The translations under genes and the position numbers were made by a program. A stretch of 64,000 bases of DNA. Origin: Mesorhizobium loti (lineage in GTDB: Bacteria; Pseudomonadota; Alphaproteobacteria; Rhizobiales; Rhizobiaceae). The number at the start of each line of letters is the position of its first letter. Within the stretch, counting starts at the first letter, position 1. This document shows positions 41,429-50,575 of the stretch, in pieces. The notes under the pieces were generated by a model. That model worked only from the letters and a program-made list of their open reading frames with translations. It did not search any database and was not told where the DNA came from. The stretch spans positions 23,801-87,800 of the forward strand of contig NZ_QGGH01000019.1 of NCBI RefSeq assembly GCF_003148495.1, read 5' to 3'.

Positions 41429-41992
41429 TCAACCGGCACCGCCATTGGGCGCATCGCCATTGTCGGCGGGCGGCATGCCGGGGCCTGACACCGTGCCGAC
41501 GGCCGGATGGCGCAACAGGTCGCCATATTCGATGCCGTTCCTGGCGGCAGTGCCGGCCTTGAGCTCGAGCACGAAGCGCACCGGTACACCGGGCGAAATA
41601 ACGGCGTCGGATTGCGGCTCGCCATGCTTGACCGCCCGGACCTTGCCGTCCTGGCCGACAAAGATCAGATCAAGCGGCATCGGAGTGTTGTGCATCCAGA
41701 AGCCAACCTGCTGCTGGACCTCGAAGACGAACAGCATGCCGTGGTCGTCCGCCATGTCCTGGCGATACATCAAACCGGCCTCGCGCTCGGCGGCGGTGTC
41801 GGCGACTTCGATGGAAAAGGAGCGATCGCCGCCTTTCGTCACCGCGACCAGCGGCGCCGGATCGGTCGGAAGGATCATCGCCCGGCTGTCCGCCGAGGTT
41901 GGCTTTTCGGAATAGAAATAACCACCGGCAGCGGCGGCGACGGCAATTACGACGCACGTCACGCTCGCAGTCAGCCAGTTCCTGTAAGCCAT
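41429..41992 (-). CDS. DUF192 family protein, secreted or membrane-anchored
   Basis: 187 residues. An N-terminal hydrophobic segment (SVTCVVIAVAAAAGGYFYS, about 10-28) is a signal or anchor. The DUF192 domain follows: FSIEVADTAAEREAGLMYRQDMADDHGMLFVF, FWMHNTPMPLDLIFV and VLELKAGTAARNGIEYGD. The family has a small beta-barrel fold and no firm function. The last 25 residues are Gly/Pro-rich. It lies between the cold-shock gene (25 bases upstream) and the hydrolase gene. Confidence 0.92.
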   Translation of the reverse strand: MAYRNWLTASVTCVVIAVAAAAGGYFYSEKPTSADSRAMILPTDPAPLVAVTKGGDRSFSIEVADTAAEREAGLMYRQDMADDHGMLFVFEVQQQVGFWMHNTPMPLDLIFVGQDGKVRAVKHGEPQSDAVISPGVPVRFVLELKAGTAARNGIEYGDLLRHPAVGTVSGPGMPPADNGDAPNGGAG

Positions 41993-42017
41993 TCGAGATC
42001 CTCGGCCGGAAATCGTC

Positions 42018-42614
42018 CTAGTGCGAGACCGGCAAGGTCCCCATATCAGGGTGAATTTCGGCGGCCATAAGGCCTTTGTCGCCGCGTCCGAAACGAACCA
42101 GCACGACCTGCCCAGGCCGAAGCTCGGTGATGCCGTAACGGCGCAAGGTCTCCATGTGGACGAAGATGTCCTCGGTGCCCTCACCGCGGGTGAGAAAACC
42201 AAACCCCTTGGTGCGGTTGAACCATTTCACCAAAGCGCGTTCGAGACCGCTCTCCGGCGTCACCGCGATATGGGTGCGCTGCTCCTGCATCTCGGCCGGA
42301 TGGACCGCCGTGGTGACATCCATGGAGAGCACCCGAAAGGCCTGCAATCCGCGGTCGCCATGCTTGACGAGACAGACCACGCGCGCGCCCTCCAGGGCCG
42401 TCTGGAAGCCGTCCCTTCGAAGACATGTCACATGGAGGAGGATGTCGCCCGAGATTCCGTCATCCGGGAGGATGAAACCATAGCCCTTGGCCACATCGAA
42501 CCACTTGATGGCGCCGGCTACTTCGAGCAGATCAGCGGCATCGCCGCCTTCGTCACGCTGCAAGGCGTCGCCAAGGGTTCCGTCCCGCCCCGTCAAAGAG
42601 GCCTTTTCCCCCAT
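42018..42614 (-). CDS. Protein with two cold-shock domains
   Basis: 198 residues with two cold-shock (OB-fold) domains. First: GAIKWFDVAKGYGFILPDDGISGDILLHVTCLRRDG; second: ALVKWFNRTKGFGFLTRGEGTEDIFVHMETLRRYGI, with the RNP-like KGFGF and VHM motifs. The second is the more canonical. Single-stranded RNA or DNA binding is expected. The start 42614 follows a Gly-Gly-rich segment; the longer frame to 42692 adds unlike residues. Two-domain Csp proteins are common in alphaproteobacteria, and the gene seems to lead an operon with DUF192. Confidence 0.94.
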   Translation of the reverse strand: MGEKASLTGRDGTLGDALQRDEGGDAADLLEVAGAIKWFDVAKGYGFILPDDGISGDILLHVTCLRRDGFQTALEGARVVCLVKHGDRGLQAFRVLSMDVTTAVHPAEMQEQRTHIAVTPESGLERALVKWFNRTKGFGFLTRGEGTEDIFVHMETLRRYGITELRPGQVVLVRFGRGDKGLMAAEIHPDMGTLPVSH

Positions 42615-42831
42615 AAGAATGCCCCCTTGTTTCAAGAACACCGCAACTGATTCTTGACACCAGATTAACACCGCGGCTTCCGGTGTGTGCAAGACCTGCC
42701 GTGCCTTTTTTCACGGTTCATTGGGGGAATACCGGATTTGTTCTTTGCCGGCATTGCGCACTGCCGCATGATTGCCCTTTGACAGGGCCGACCCTATGTT
42801 GCACCGCAACGCAATTTATCGAGGAAATCAC

Positions 42832-43272
42832 ATGCGCTATCTGCACACCATGGTCCGCGTCGCCGACGTCGATGCCTCGCTCGATTTCTACTGCAACAAG
42901 CTCGGCCTAAAGGAGGTGCGACGCTACGAAAACGAACAAGGCCGCTTCACGCTGATCTTCCTCGCGGCCTCCGAAGACGAGCAAAGCGGCATCGCCGACA
43001 AAGCGCCGCTGGTCGAACTGACCTACAATTGGGATCCGGAAGACTACAAGGGCGGGCGCAATTTCGGCCACCTCGCCTATGAGGTCGACGATATCTACGC
43101 CACCTGCCAACATCTGATGGACAATGGCGTCATCATCAACCGGCCGCCGCGCGACGGCAACATGGCCTTCATCAGGTCGCCTGACGGCATCTCGATCGAG
43201 CTTTTGCAAAAAGGCCCGGCCAAGGCCAAGGCCGAACCGTGGGCTTCGATGGCAAACACCGGAAGCTGGTAG
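42832..43272 (+). CDS. gloA: Glyoxalase I (lactoylglutathione lyase), VOC family
   Basis: Detoxifies methylglyoxal as its glutathione hemithioacetal. 146 residues. The metal ligands fit the Ni-type enzyme (H5, E62, H80, E123), in MRYLHTMVRV, PLVELTYNWD, NFGHLAYEVDD and DGISIELLQKG. The GFxxL-like CNKLGLKEVRRYE block is also typical. GAGGA precedes the ATG at 42832. The C-terminus extends about 15 residues past the last ligand. It is divergent from the cold-shock operon. Confidence 0.95.
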   Translation: MRYLHTMVRVADVDASLDFYCNKLGLKEVRRYENEQGRFTLIFLAASEDEQSGIADKAPLVELTYNWDPEDYKGGRNFGHLAYEVDDIYATCQHLMDNGVIINRPPRDGNMAFIRSPDGISIELLQKGPAKAKAEPWASMANTGSW

Positions 43273-43380
43273 TCCATCACGCTGTCTTGAGCGGATAATG
43301 CTCGGCTGACAGGTCCGGTACCGTTTGGTATTTCCCGGGACGGCGCCTATCTGTCCAGCTGTGGCGCCTGCCTTTGTTTT

Positions 43381-43430
43381 ATGCATGTCGTTCCCCCAAA
43401 AAGCGGGGGCCACTTTTGAGCGACATGCAT
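43381..43430 (+). repeat. Modular palindromic repeat, module B only
   Basis: ATGCATGTCG (43381-43390) and CGACATGCAT (43421-43430) are perfect arms with the core CCAAAAAGCGGGGGCCACTT and the linker CTTTGTTTT just before. Module A is not clearly present; two GGCGCC boxes occupy its place. Confidence 0.7.
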
Positions 43431-43477
43431 CAGGTTGGCGCCAAGCCACACAAACAAGCGCTTGCCCAGGAGAGTTC

Positions 43478-43771
43478 ATGCCGACCAGCCATGCCGACGT
43501 CACCACCGAACATGCCAGCCGCTACCTCCAGCAGCTCTGCAAGCACTGGGCGCACAAATTCCCGGTCGAGTTCGATCCCAATCATGGCACCATCGATCTC
43601 TCAATGGGCCGCACAGTTCTGGACGCAGACGCGAGCGCTCTTCATATCGCGGTGACGACTGACGAGGGCGGATCGCTCGAGCGCCTGGAAAGCGTCGTCG
43701 CAGATCACATCAAGCGCTTTGCTTTCCGCGAAGAACTGACCTTCGACTGGAAACCCGCTCCGGCAGCCTAG
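43478..43771 (+). CDS. DUF2218 family protein
   Basis: 97 residues, matching DUF2218: TTEHASRYLQQLCKHWAHKFPVEFD, GTIDLSMGRTVLDADASALHIAV and AFREELTFDWKPAP. The CKHWAHKF block with a conserved Cys and His is typical. Some family members lie near siderophore or iron genes, but none is nearby here, so no role is proposed. AGGAGAG precedes the ATG at 43478; the start region follows the palindromic repeat at 43381. Confidence 0.9.
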   Translation: MPTSHADVTTEHASRYLQQLCKHWAHKFPVEFDPNHGTIDLSMGRTVLDADASALHIAVTTDEGGSLERLESVVADHIKRFAFREELTFDWKPAPAA

Positions 43772-43779
43772 GCGGCGAC

Positions 43780-44340
43780 TTACTTCTCACCAGCCTGGGC
43801 GGCCATCGCCAGCAGCGCCTGCACCGAGCGCCAGTTGCGCGCGGTGCCCGGCACTGTCAGCGTGCGCGGGATCAGCCCGGCAAACACCGATTTGCCCAGC
43901 CCGTCCGGCGCGCTGAGGTAGAGCACATCGCCCTTGATCTCGAAGCGTTCGGAGCCGGTGCACTTTTCGGCCAGCCGCGCCGCCTCATCGGCGGTCGGCT
44001 CGCGCTCCAGCACATAGGCGTGCAGCTTCGTGTGGTCCGCGGCAACTTCCGGATAGGGATTTTCGCTCACCAACCGCTCGAACCATGAGAGATCGCGCAC
44101 CATGATGCGCGAATAGAAACCCCATTTCTTCTCGAAGGCTGCTTCGATCTGTTTCGTCAGCGTCGCCGCGTCGCCTTTGTCAGTCCGGAACACGGCATTG
44201 CCGCTCTGCACATAGGTGGCGACATCGGAAAAGCCGAGATCCTCGAAGAACGACCGCAGCTCCGCCATCTTGACGATGCGGTTGCCGCCGACATTGATGC
44301 CGGAAAACAGCGCGACGAAGATTTTTCCGGCACCGCTCAT
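43780..44340 (-). CDS. DUF1697 family protein
   Basis: 186 residues with the DUF1697 blocks: FVALFSGINVGGNRIVKMAELRSFFEDLGF, ATYVQSGNAVF and the C-terminal RTLTVPGTARNWRSVQALLAMA. Fold is a ferredoxin-like pair; function unknown. Its start overlaps the ilvA stop codon by four bases (ATGA), so it is translationally coupled to ilvA on the minus strand. No tie to isoleucine synthesis is evident. Confidence 0.92.
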   Translation of the reverse strand: MSGAGKIFVALFSGINVGGNRIVKMAELRSFFEDLGFSDVATYVQSGNAVFRTDKGDAATLTKQIEAAFEKKWGFYSRIMVRDLSWFERLVSENPYPEVAADHTKLHAYVLEREPTADEAARLAEKCTGSERFEIKGDVLYLSAPDGLGKSVFAGLIPRTLTVPGTARNWRSVQALLAMAAQAGEK

Positions 44341-45593
44341 ATGATGAACCCAGCCAATGTCTCGTTGTCGGTGATGTCCTGATACTGGACTCCCTCGGCC
44401 TCGAAGTTCGCCTTGAGCAAATCGAAATTGCGACGGTCCTTGGTTTCGATGCCGATCAGCACCGAACCGAAATTGCGTGCCGATTTCTTCAGATATTCGA
44501 AGCGGGCGATGTCATCGTCGGGACCGAGCAGTTCGAGGAAGTCGCGCAGCGCGCCCGGCCGCTGCGGAAAGCGGATGATGAAGTATTTCTTCAGCCCCTC
44601 GAAGCGCAGCGCCCGCTCCTTGACGTCCGGCAGCCGCTCGAAATCGAAATTGCCGCCCGAAACCACGGCAACGATGGTCTTGCCCCTGATCTCCTTCCTG
44701 GAGAAATCCTTCAGCGCATCGATCGCCAGCGCGCCGGCCGGCTCCAGCACGACGCCCTCGACGTTGAGCATCTCGATCATGGTGGCGCAGAGCCGGTTTT
44801 CCGGGATCAGCCGCACCGTGTCGGCCGGGAAATCCTTGAGATGCCGCAACGGCTCGCGGCCGATCTCTGCCACCGCCGCGCCATCGACGAAATTGTCGAC
44901 CTTGGCGAGTTTGAGCCGTTTTCCCGCAGCGAGGCTCTCACGCAGGCTCGGCGCGCCGGCCGGCTCGCAGAAGACGAAGCGCGCTTCCCGGCCCTGATCG
45001 GCGAAATAGTGGGTGACGCCGGCGGCAAGCCCGCCACCGCCAACCGGCAGCATGATGATATCGGGCATGCGGGCGCCCGGCATCTGGTCTGCGATCTCAT
45101 AGGCGACGGTTGCCTGCCCCTCGATGATGTCCTTGTGGTCGAAGGGCGGCACCATATGGGCGCCGGAGCTTTCGGTGAATTCGAAGGCAGCGCGATAGCA
45201 GTCGTCGAAAAAATCGCCGACCAGCCTGATCTCGATGAAATCGCCGCCGAACAGCCTGGTCTTGTCGATCTTCTGCTGCGGCGTCGTCACCGGCATGAAT
45301 ACAACGCCTCGTCTGCCGAAATGGCGGCAGACGAAAGCAAAGCCTTGCGCATGGTTGCCGGCGGACGCACAGACGAAGAGTTCGGCTTCGTTGCCGGCCG
45401 CCAGCGTTTTGCGGAAGAAGTTGAAGGCGCCGCGGATCTTGTAGGAACGCACCGGCGACAAGTCCTCGCGCTTGAGCAGAACCCGCGCGCCGGTCTTTTT
45501 CGACAGATAGTCGTTTTCCTGCAGCGGCGTTTCCGGGAAGATCTGGCGGATCGCGGCGGCCGCGGCAGCAACGCGGGAAGAGAAACTGTTCAT
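44337..45593 (-). CDS. ilvA: Threonine ammonia-lyase (threonine dehydratase)
   Basis: Converts threonine to 2-oxobutanoate, first step of isoleucine synthesis, with PLP. 418 residues. The PLP lysine is K52 in SYKIRGAFNFF; the SAGNHAQGFAF and VGGGGLAAG glycine loops follow. The C-terminal 90 residues (from KKYFIIRFPQRPGALRDFLEL) form one ACT-like regulatory domain, shorter than the two-ACT E. coli enzyme, so allosteric control may differ. GAGGTGG precedes the ATG at 45593. DUF1697 follows with a 4-base overlap. Confidence 0.93.
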   Translation of the reverse strand: MNSFSSRVAAAAAAIRQIFPETPLQENDYLSKKTGARVLLKREDLSPVRSYKIRGAFNFFRKTLAAGNEAELFVCASAGNHAQGFAFVCRHFGRRGVVFMPVTTPQQKIDKTRLFGGDFIEIRLVGDFFDDCYRAAFEFTESSGAHMVPPFDHKDIIEGQATVAYEIADQMPGARMPDIIMLPVGGGGLAAGVTHYFADQGREARFVFCEPAGAPSLRESLAAGKRLKLAKVDNFVDGAAVAEIGREPLRHLKDFPADTVRLIPENRLCATMIEMLNVEGVVLEPAGALAIDALKDFSRKEIRGKTIVAVVSGGNFDFERLPDVKERALRFEGLKKYFIIRFPQRPGALRDFLELLGPDDDIARFEYLKKSARNFGSVLIGIETKDRRNFDLLKANFEAEGVQYQDITDNETLAGFII

Positions 45594-46046
45594 CGCAAAA
45601 CCACCTCGCGCCGCATGTTGTCTGCGGACCTCTATCATTGTTCGGGCCGCGCACCGGCTGTTTGTGGCGCGCCCGGCCTTCGCGCAGCCGGCTCAGCCTA
45701 TTGCATATCCGTCCTCGTGGCGCCATTGTCCGGCCATTCATGCTCTCCCGTAACGGGCATTCGTAAAACCCTTGCAAACACTTGGAGGCGTTTGTTCATG
45801 TCTGTCGCATCGGTCGGCCTGAAATCCATGTCCTTGCCGGATTCGGCGAGCTGACGGTGAAGCCGCCCGTCGCGCCACCACGCAGGCGTTTCTCCCGCCA
45901 TTTTGGCTTTCGCGCAACAGTGCGATGGCTGTAACCGGGCGCTGACCACATTTCGACTGGACACGACTTAGTTCTGCCGCACTCTGCCTGTCCGGGAGGT
46001 GTCGCGGGGGTAGACAGGCCTTTGGGCCAGAGTTGGAATTTCAAGC
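45594..46046. other. Intergenic region between ilvA and the lipoprotein hydrolases
   Basis: About 450 bases with no accepted gene. It contains an 18-codon plus-strand frame behind a good GGAGG (45798-45854) and a 67-codon minus-strand frame with a Trp-containing N-terminus (from about 45901 to 45698). Neither has enough support. Promoters for both flanking genes probably lie here. Confidence 0.35.
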
Positions 46047-47120
46047 GTGCCTTTGAAGAAGATCTTTACCGTTGTCCTGGCCTTGTTCGTCGCCGGCTGC
46101 GCCGGCTCGCAAACACAGGAACTGCTGGGTAGCGCCATGGTGTCCGCTCCGGTGACGGAGATCGCAGGCAATCACAGTATCTTCATCGCCACGACGCGCA
46201 AGAAGTCCGACGATCCCAACAAGGTTTTCGACGGCGAGCGCTCGGCCACGCTGAACTACGCCCGCGTCAACGTCACCGTGCCAGGGCTCCACAAGACCGG
46301 CCAGATCGAGCGGCGCTCGCGCGGCAAGTCGGATGACCCGGCGAAATATTTCATGGCTTCCGAGGTCGTCGGCTACGACACACAGCCGAAATTCTCCAGC
46401 GCGCTCAACGCCGACATCGCGGCGCGTGGCGGCCGCGTCATGGTCTTCGTGCATGGCTACAACACCGGCTTCGACGCCGCCGTCTATCGCCTGACCCAGA
46501 TCGTCCATGATTCCGGCTATCCCGGCACGCCTGTGCTGTTTTCCTGGGCATCGGGTGCCAGGACCACCGATTATGTCTATGACAAGGAAAGCGCCAGTGC
46601 TGCCCGCGACCAGCTGGAAGTGACGCTCAGGATGCTGGAGCAGTCGGGCGCACGGCGTATCGACATCGTCGCGCATTCGCTCGGAACCTGGGTCACCATG
46701 GAAACGCTGCGCCAGATGGCCATCACCGGCGACCGCGATCTCGGCGGCAAGCTGGGCGACGTGGTGCTGGCCTCGCCCGACATCGATGTCGACGTGTTCA
46801 AGAGCCAGATGCGGCGCTACGGCAAGCCCGACAAGCCGTTCATCCTGCTGTTGTCCGACGACGATCGGGCGCTCAGGCTCTCCGGCCTGATCGCCGGTTC
46901 GCGGCCGCGCGTCGGCGACTACAAGGATGCCGCCGACCTTGCCTCCTACGGCGTGACGGTCGTCGACCTCTCCAAGGTCAAGGGAAGCGACAGCTTCAAC
47001 CATACGAAATTCGCCGACAATCCGACGCTGGTGAAGATGATCGGCCAGCGGTTGCGCGAGGATGACGGCTTTGCCAGCGACCGTGACGTGACGGATCGCA
47101 TCGGCCTGCTTGGGCAATAG
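46047..47120 (+). CDS. DUF900-type alpha/beta hydrolase lipoprotein (first of a tandem pair)
   Basis: 357 residues. Lipoprotein signal ending in a lipobox (LFVAGC, Cys18), so anchored in the envelope. The alpha/beta-hydrolase region of the DUF900 type has GRVMVFVHGYNTGFDAAVYRLTQ, VLFSWASGA, the nucleophile elbow AHSLGTW (S211) and VVLASPDIDVDVF. The start is GTG at 46047, or TTG at 46053. It is 143 bases before a paralogue with the same layout; lipid substrate and partner are unknown. Confidence 0.92.
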   Translation: MPLKKIFTVVLALFVAGCAGSQTQELLGSAMVSAPVTEIAGNHSIFIATTRKKSDDPNKVFDGERSATLNYARVNVTVPGLHKTGQIERRSRGKSDDPAKYFMASEVVGYDTQPKFSSALNADIAARGGRVMVFVHGYNTGFDAAVYRLTQIVHDSGYPGTPVLFSWASGARTTDYVYDKESASAARDQLEVTLRMLEQSGARRIDIVAHSLGTWVTMETLRQMAITGDRDLGGKLGDVVLASPDIDVDVFKSQMRRYGKPDKPFILLLSDDDRALRLSGLIAGSRPRVGDYKDAADLASYGVTVVDLSKVKGSDSFNHTKFADNPTLVKMIGQRLREDDGFASDRDVTDRIGLLGQ

Positions 47121-47262
47121 AGGCGGTCCCGCGGTTTTCGCCGTGCCTGTTCACCATCGCGGACATATGGACTCACTTTGAACTGGACCGCGCCGGCCTC
47201 TGGCTTTATCGGGATAGCCAGCGACGTCATGCGTTTGACGTCCCCTTTGCGGGAGCCGGCGT

Positions 47263-48426
47263 GTGACCGTGCGTTCGAAGAGCTACCTCGTCGTTGCGTT
47301 CGCGCTCGCTGTCACCGGCTGCGCCGGCCAGAACACGCATGACCTGCTCAACAAGACGACGATCGCGGTGCCCGCTTCCAACATCGCGGCCACGCATGAG
47401 ATCTTCGTTGCCACGACCCGCCAGAAGGCAACCAAGGATCCTCGACAGGTGTTCGACGGTGATCGCTCGCCGACCACCAGCTTTGCCCGTGTCGACGTCA
47501 CCGTTCCGAAAAGCCATCAGGTCGGCGCCATCGAGCGGGCCAAGGGATCCGCCAACAGCAATCCGGCCAAGGACTTCACCGCCAAGGACGTCGCCTTCTA
47601 CGAAGGCGCGCCGCAATTCGCCAAGGCGGTCGGCGCCGACATCGCCATGCGCGGCGACCGCGCGCTGGTTTTCGTGCACGGTTTCAACAACGGGTTCGAT
47701 GACGGCATCTACCGGCTGACACAGATCGCGCACGACACCAAGTATCCCGGTACGCCGGTGCTGTTTTCCTGGGCTTCAAGCGCCAAGACAACAGGGTACC
47801 TCTATGACAAGGACAGCGCCAATGCCGCGCGCGACGACCTTGAGGCAACGTTGCGGATGCTCGCCAAGACCCAGGTAAAGAGCATCGACATCATCGCCCA
47901 TTCGATGGGAACCTGGGTGACCATGGAAGCGCTGCGCCAGCTCGCCATCACCGGCGATCGCGATCTCGGCGGCAAGCTCGGCTATGTTATCCTGGCCTCG
48001 CCCGACATCGATGTCGACGTGTTCAAGAAGCAGATGATCCGCTACGGCAAACCCACCAAGCCTTTCGCCATCCTGCTTTCAGGCGACGATCGGGCTTTGA
48101 AGCTCTCCTCCTTCATCTCCGGCGACAAGCCACGCGTCGGCGACTACGGCAACGCGGCGGACCTCGCCAGCTATGGCGTGTCAGTCGTCGACCTGACCAA
48201 GACCAAGAGCGGCGACCAACTGAACCACGCCAAATTTGCCGACAACCCGTTCATGGTGCAATTGCTCGGCGACCGGCTGCGCGCGCCCGCCGGCCTGGCT
48301 TCGGACGAGACAGCGCCCGCACAACTCGACAATCTCGGCCAGGGCCTCGGCAAGGCTGTCGGCTCGGTTGCCGAAATCGTCATCACCACGCCGTTCAGGG
48401 TGCTGACCATCGCCACTGGCGGGTGA
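47263..48426 (+). CDS. DUF900-type alpha/beta hydrolase lipoprotein (second of a tandem pair)
   Basis: 387 residues, paralogous to the gene upstream over its whole length. Lipobox AVTGC (Cys20), hydrolase core RALVFVHGFNNGFDDGIYRLTQ, VLFSWASSA, nucleophile AHSMGTW (S214) and VILASPDIDVDVFK. The C-terminus is about 25 residues longer and ends with PFRVLTIATGG. Start GTG at 47263 behind GGGAG. Both copies keep the nucleophile and lipobox, so both are probably active. Confidence 0.92.
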   Translation: MTVRSKSYLVVAFALAVTGCAGQNTHDLLNKTTIAVPASNIAATHEIFVATTRQKATKDPRQVFDGDRSPTTSFARVDVTVPKSHQVGAIERAKGSANSNPAKDFTAKDVAFYEGAPQFAKAVGADIAMRGDRALVFVHGFNNGFDDGIYRLTQIAHDTKYPGTPVLFSWASSAKTTGYLYDKDSANAARDDLEATLRMLAKTQVKSIDIIAHSMGTWVTMEALRQLAITGDRDLGGKLGYVILASPDIDVDVFKKQMIRYGKPTKPFAILLSGDDRALKLSSFISGDKPRVGDYGNAADLASYGVSVVDLTKTKSGDQLNHAKFADNPFMVQLLGDRLRAPAGLASDETAPAQLDNLGQGLGKAVGSVAEIVITTPFRVLTIATGG

Positions 48427-48445
48427 CTACCATCAACAAGCGCAA

Positions 48446-48612
48446 GGGTATGCCGAGATTCGGGTCAGGCCGAGTCGAGAATGGCGGCTTTCGAGAACCG
48501 GAGCGGAACGTACTTTAAGTACGTGAGCACCGTTCTACCGCGACGCGGTAGAACGGTGAAGCGCAGAAAGCCACCATTCGCAGGCCGGCCTCACCCGAAT
48601 ATCGATATACCC
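48446..48612. repeat. Nested-palindrome intergenic element (167 bp)
   Basis: Outer arms GGGTAT..ATTCGGGT and ACCCGAAT..ATACCC span about 27 bases each. Inside lie GAATGGCGGCTTTC (48479-48492) / GAAAGCCACCATTC (48566-48579), one mismatch; CGTACTT/AAGTACG (48509-48523); and a 15-base perfect palindrome CACCGTTCTACCGCG / CGCGGTAGAACGGTG (48528-48558). It fills the gap between convergent genes and ends at the ade stop codon. Confidence 0.85.
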
Positions 48613-50429
48613 TAGACGAAGAGATCGACCTTCTGGAACGTCGTCACATCAATCAGGCCGACATCGGAAATCCTGAGTTCGGGAATGACGACCAGCGCCA
48701 GCAGCGAATGCTGCATGTATGCGTTGTTTAGCGAACAGCCCATCTTGCGCATCGCCTCGGTGAGTTTCTCCGCCTTGGCCGCGACGATTTCCGCCCGCTC
48801 GTCCGACATCAGCCCGGCGATCGGCATTTCGACCAGCGCCAGTTCCTTGCCCTTGGAGAACAGCACGACGCCGCCGCCCACCTCGCCCAGCCGGTTGACC
48901 GCCAGCGCCATGTCCTGTTTGTTGGTGCCGACGCAGATGATGTGGTGGGCGTCATGCGCCACGCTGGACGCCATGGCGCAGTCGCCCATGTAGCCGAAGC
49001 CGGAGACGAAGGCGTTGGTGACGCCGCCCGTGCCCCGGTGGCGCTCGACCAGCGCGATCTGGCAGATGTCGTTGCGACGATCCATGGCGACCAGTCCGTC
49101 CTCGACTGGCAGATCGGCCTCCAGCGCGCGCGTCGGCGCCTGGTTTTCGATGACGCCGATGACGCGCACCCGCACCTCGTTGGCGCCCTTGGGAGCGGCG
49201 ATGTCGAAGTCGCCAGCCTTGAGCCTCTTGCCGAGCTTGACGGTGTTCTTCGCCGTCCGGGGATAATCATAGGCCGGAATATCGATTTCGAGCTTGCCGC
49301 CCTTGGCCAGCCTGACGCCGCGTGCATAGACCTCGTCGATGGTCATTGCGGCGAGATCCGAGACGATCAGCAGGTCGGCCAGCCGCCCCGGCGCAATCGA
49401 ACCGATCTCGCGCTCCAGTTTGAAATGCTGGGCGGTATTGAGCGTCGCCATCTGGATCGCCGTCACCGGCTTCAACCCCTGTTGGATGGCGTGGCGCACC
49501 ACGCGGTCCATATGGCCTTCCTGAACCAGCGTGCCGGAATGGCTATCGTCGGTGCACAGGATGAAGTTGCGCGGATCGATGCCGCTCTCGGTCACCGCCT
49601 TGATCTGCGAGGCGACGTCGTACCAAGCCGAGCCCAGCCGCAGCATCGCCTTCATGCCCTGGCGCACCCGGGCAATGGCGTCCTCGGCGCGCGTACCCTC
49701 ATGATCGTCCTCGGGGCCGCCGGCGACATAGCCATGGAACGGCAGGCCGAGATCGCGCGAGGCATAGTGACCGCCAACCGTTTTCCCCGCTTTCACCGTC
49801 GCGGCGATCTCGCCCGACATGACAGGATCGTTGGCGACGACGCCGGGGAAATTCATCACTTCACCCAGTCCGATGATGTTTTCCCAGGTCATCGCCTCGG
49901 TGACGTCTGCGACCGTCAGCTCGGCGCCGGCGTGTTCCAGCCCCGGCGCCGAGGGCACGCATGACGGCATCTGCACATGCACGTTGATGGGCATCGCCAC
50001 AGCCTCGTCATGCATCAGCCGCACGCCGGGCAGACCCAGCACATTGGCGATCTCGTGCGGGTCGATGAACATCGAAGTGGTGCCGTGCGGAATGACAGCG
50101 CGGCAGAACTCGGTCACCGTCACCATGCCGCTTTCGACATGCATGTGCGCATCGCAGAGACCGGGCACCAGGTAGCGCCCGCCGGCGTCAACCACCTTGG
50201 TACCCTGGCCGATGGCATGGCTGGCGTTCGGCCCGCAATAGGCAAAGCGGCCGCCGGCAATGGCGATGTCGGTGCCGGCGATGATCTCGCCCGAATGGAC
50301 ATTCACCCAGCGGCCGTTGCGCACGACGAGATCGGCGGGTTTGCGCCCCATGGCGACATCGACCAGATGTGTCGCCATCTCGGTCCAGGGTTTGGGTTTT
50401 GCGGGCCTTGCGGGCTTGGCTTTCGTCAT
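48612..50429 (-). CDS. ade: Adenine deaminase
   Basis: Deaminates adenine to hypoxanthine in purine salvage. 605 residues, amidohydrolase superfamily with the metal motif HMH (H95, H97) in GLCDAHMHVESGM. PHGTTSMFIDPHEIANVLG and HYASRDLGLPF are also typical of Ade. The C-terminal third has VAHDAHHIICVGTNKQDMA, also a family block. ATG 50429 is favoured; a longer in-frame region to 50498 would add 23 residues. GAGGAA lies just upstream. The stop codon is formed at the edge of the palindromic repeat. Confidence 0.95.
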   Translation of the reverse strand: MTKAKPARPAKPKPWTEMATHLVDVAMGRKPADLVVRNGRWVNVHSGEIIAGTDIAIAGGRFAYCGPNASHAIGQGTKVVDAGGRYLVPGLCDAHMHVESGMVTVTEFCRAVIPHGTTSMFIDPHEIANVLGLPGVRLMHDEAVAMPINVHVQMPSCVPSAPGLEHAGAELTVADVTEAMTWENIIGLGEVMNFPGVVANDPVMSGEIAATVKAGKTVGGHYASRDLGLPFHGYVAGGPEDDHEGTRAEDAIARVRQGMKAMLRLGSAWYDVASQIKAVTESGIDPRNFILCTDDSHSGTLVQEGHMDRVVRHAIQQGLKPVTAIQMATLNTAQHFKLEREIGSIAPGRLADLLIVSDLAAMTIDEVYARGVRLAKGGKLEIDIPAYDYPRTAKNTVKLGKRLKAGDFDIAAPKGANEVRVRVIGVIENQAPTRALEADLPVEDGLVAMDRRNDICQIALVERHRGTGGVTNAFVSGFGYMGDCAMASSVAHDAHHIICVGTNKQDMALAVNRLGEVGGGVVLFSKGKELALVEMPIAGLMSDERAEIVAAKAEKLTEAMRKMGCSLNNAYMQHSLLALVVIPELRISDVGLIDVTTFQKVDLFV

Positions 50430-50575
50430 TCGCGATTCCTCGGTTGCGGCCAGTGTCGCAAATGTAGGCTGGCGCCGCCAGAGCTGTCGGTCCGACATCC
50501 GGCGGCAGGCCAGGCTTGTTGACTAATCCGGCTAAAACGCGATGCTGACTGCGGATCGAGCTGCAAGAGGGAAAC

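Noticed and set aside
45798..45854. An 18-codon frame behind a perfect GGAGG (MSVASVGLKS...)
   Set aside because: No known leader peptide role: the following gene is the lipoprotein hydrolase about 190 bases on, and the peptide has no runs of a regulatory amino acid.
45698..45901. A 67-codon minus-strand frame MAGETPAWWRDG... near ilvA
   Set aside because: Weak ribosome binding site and mixed third-position composition; kept only as a note in the intergenic entry.
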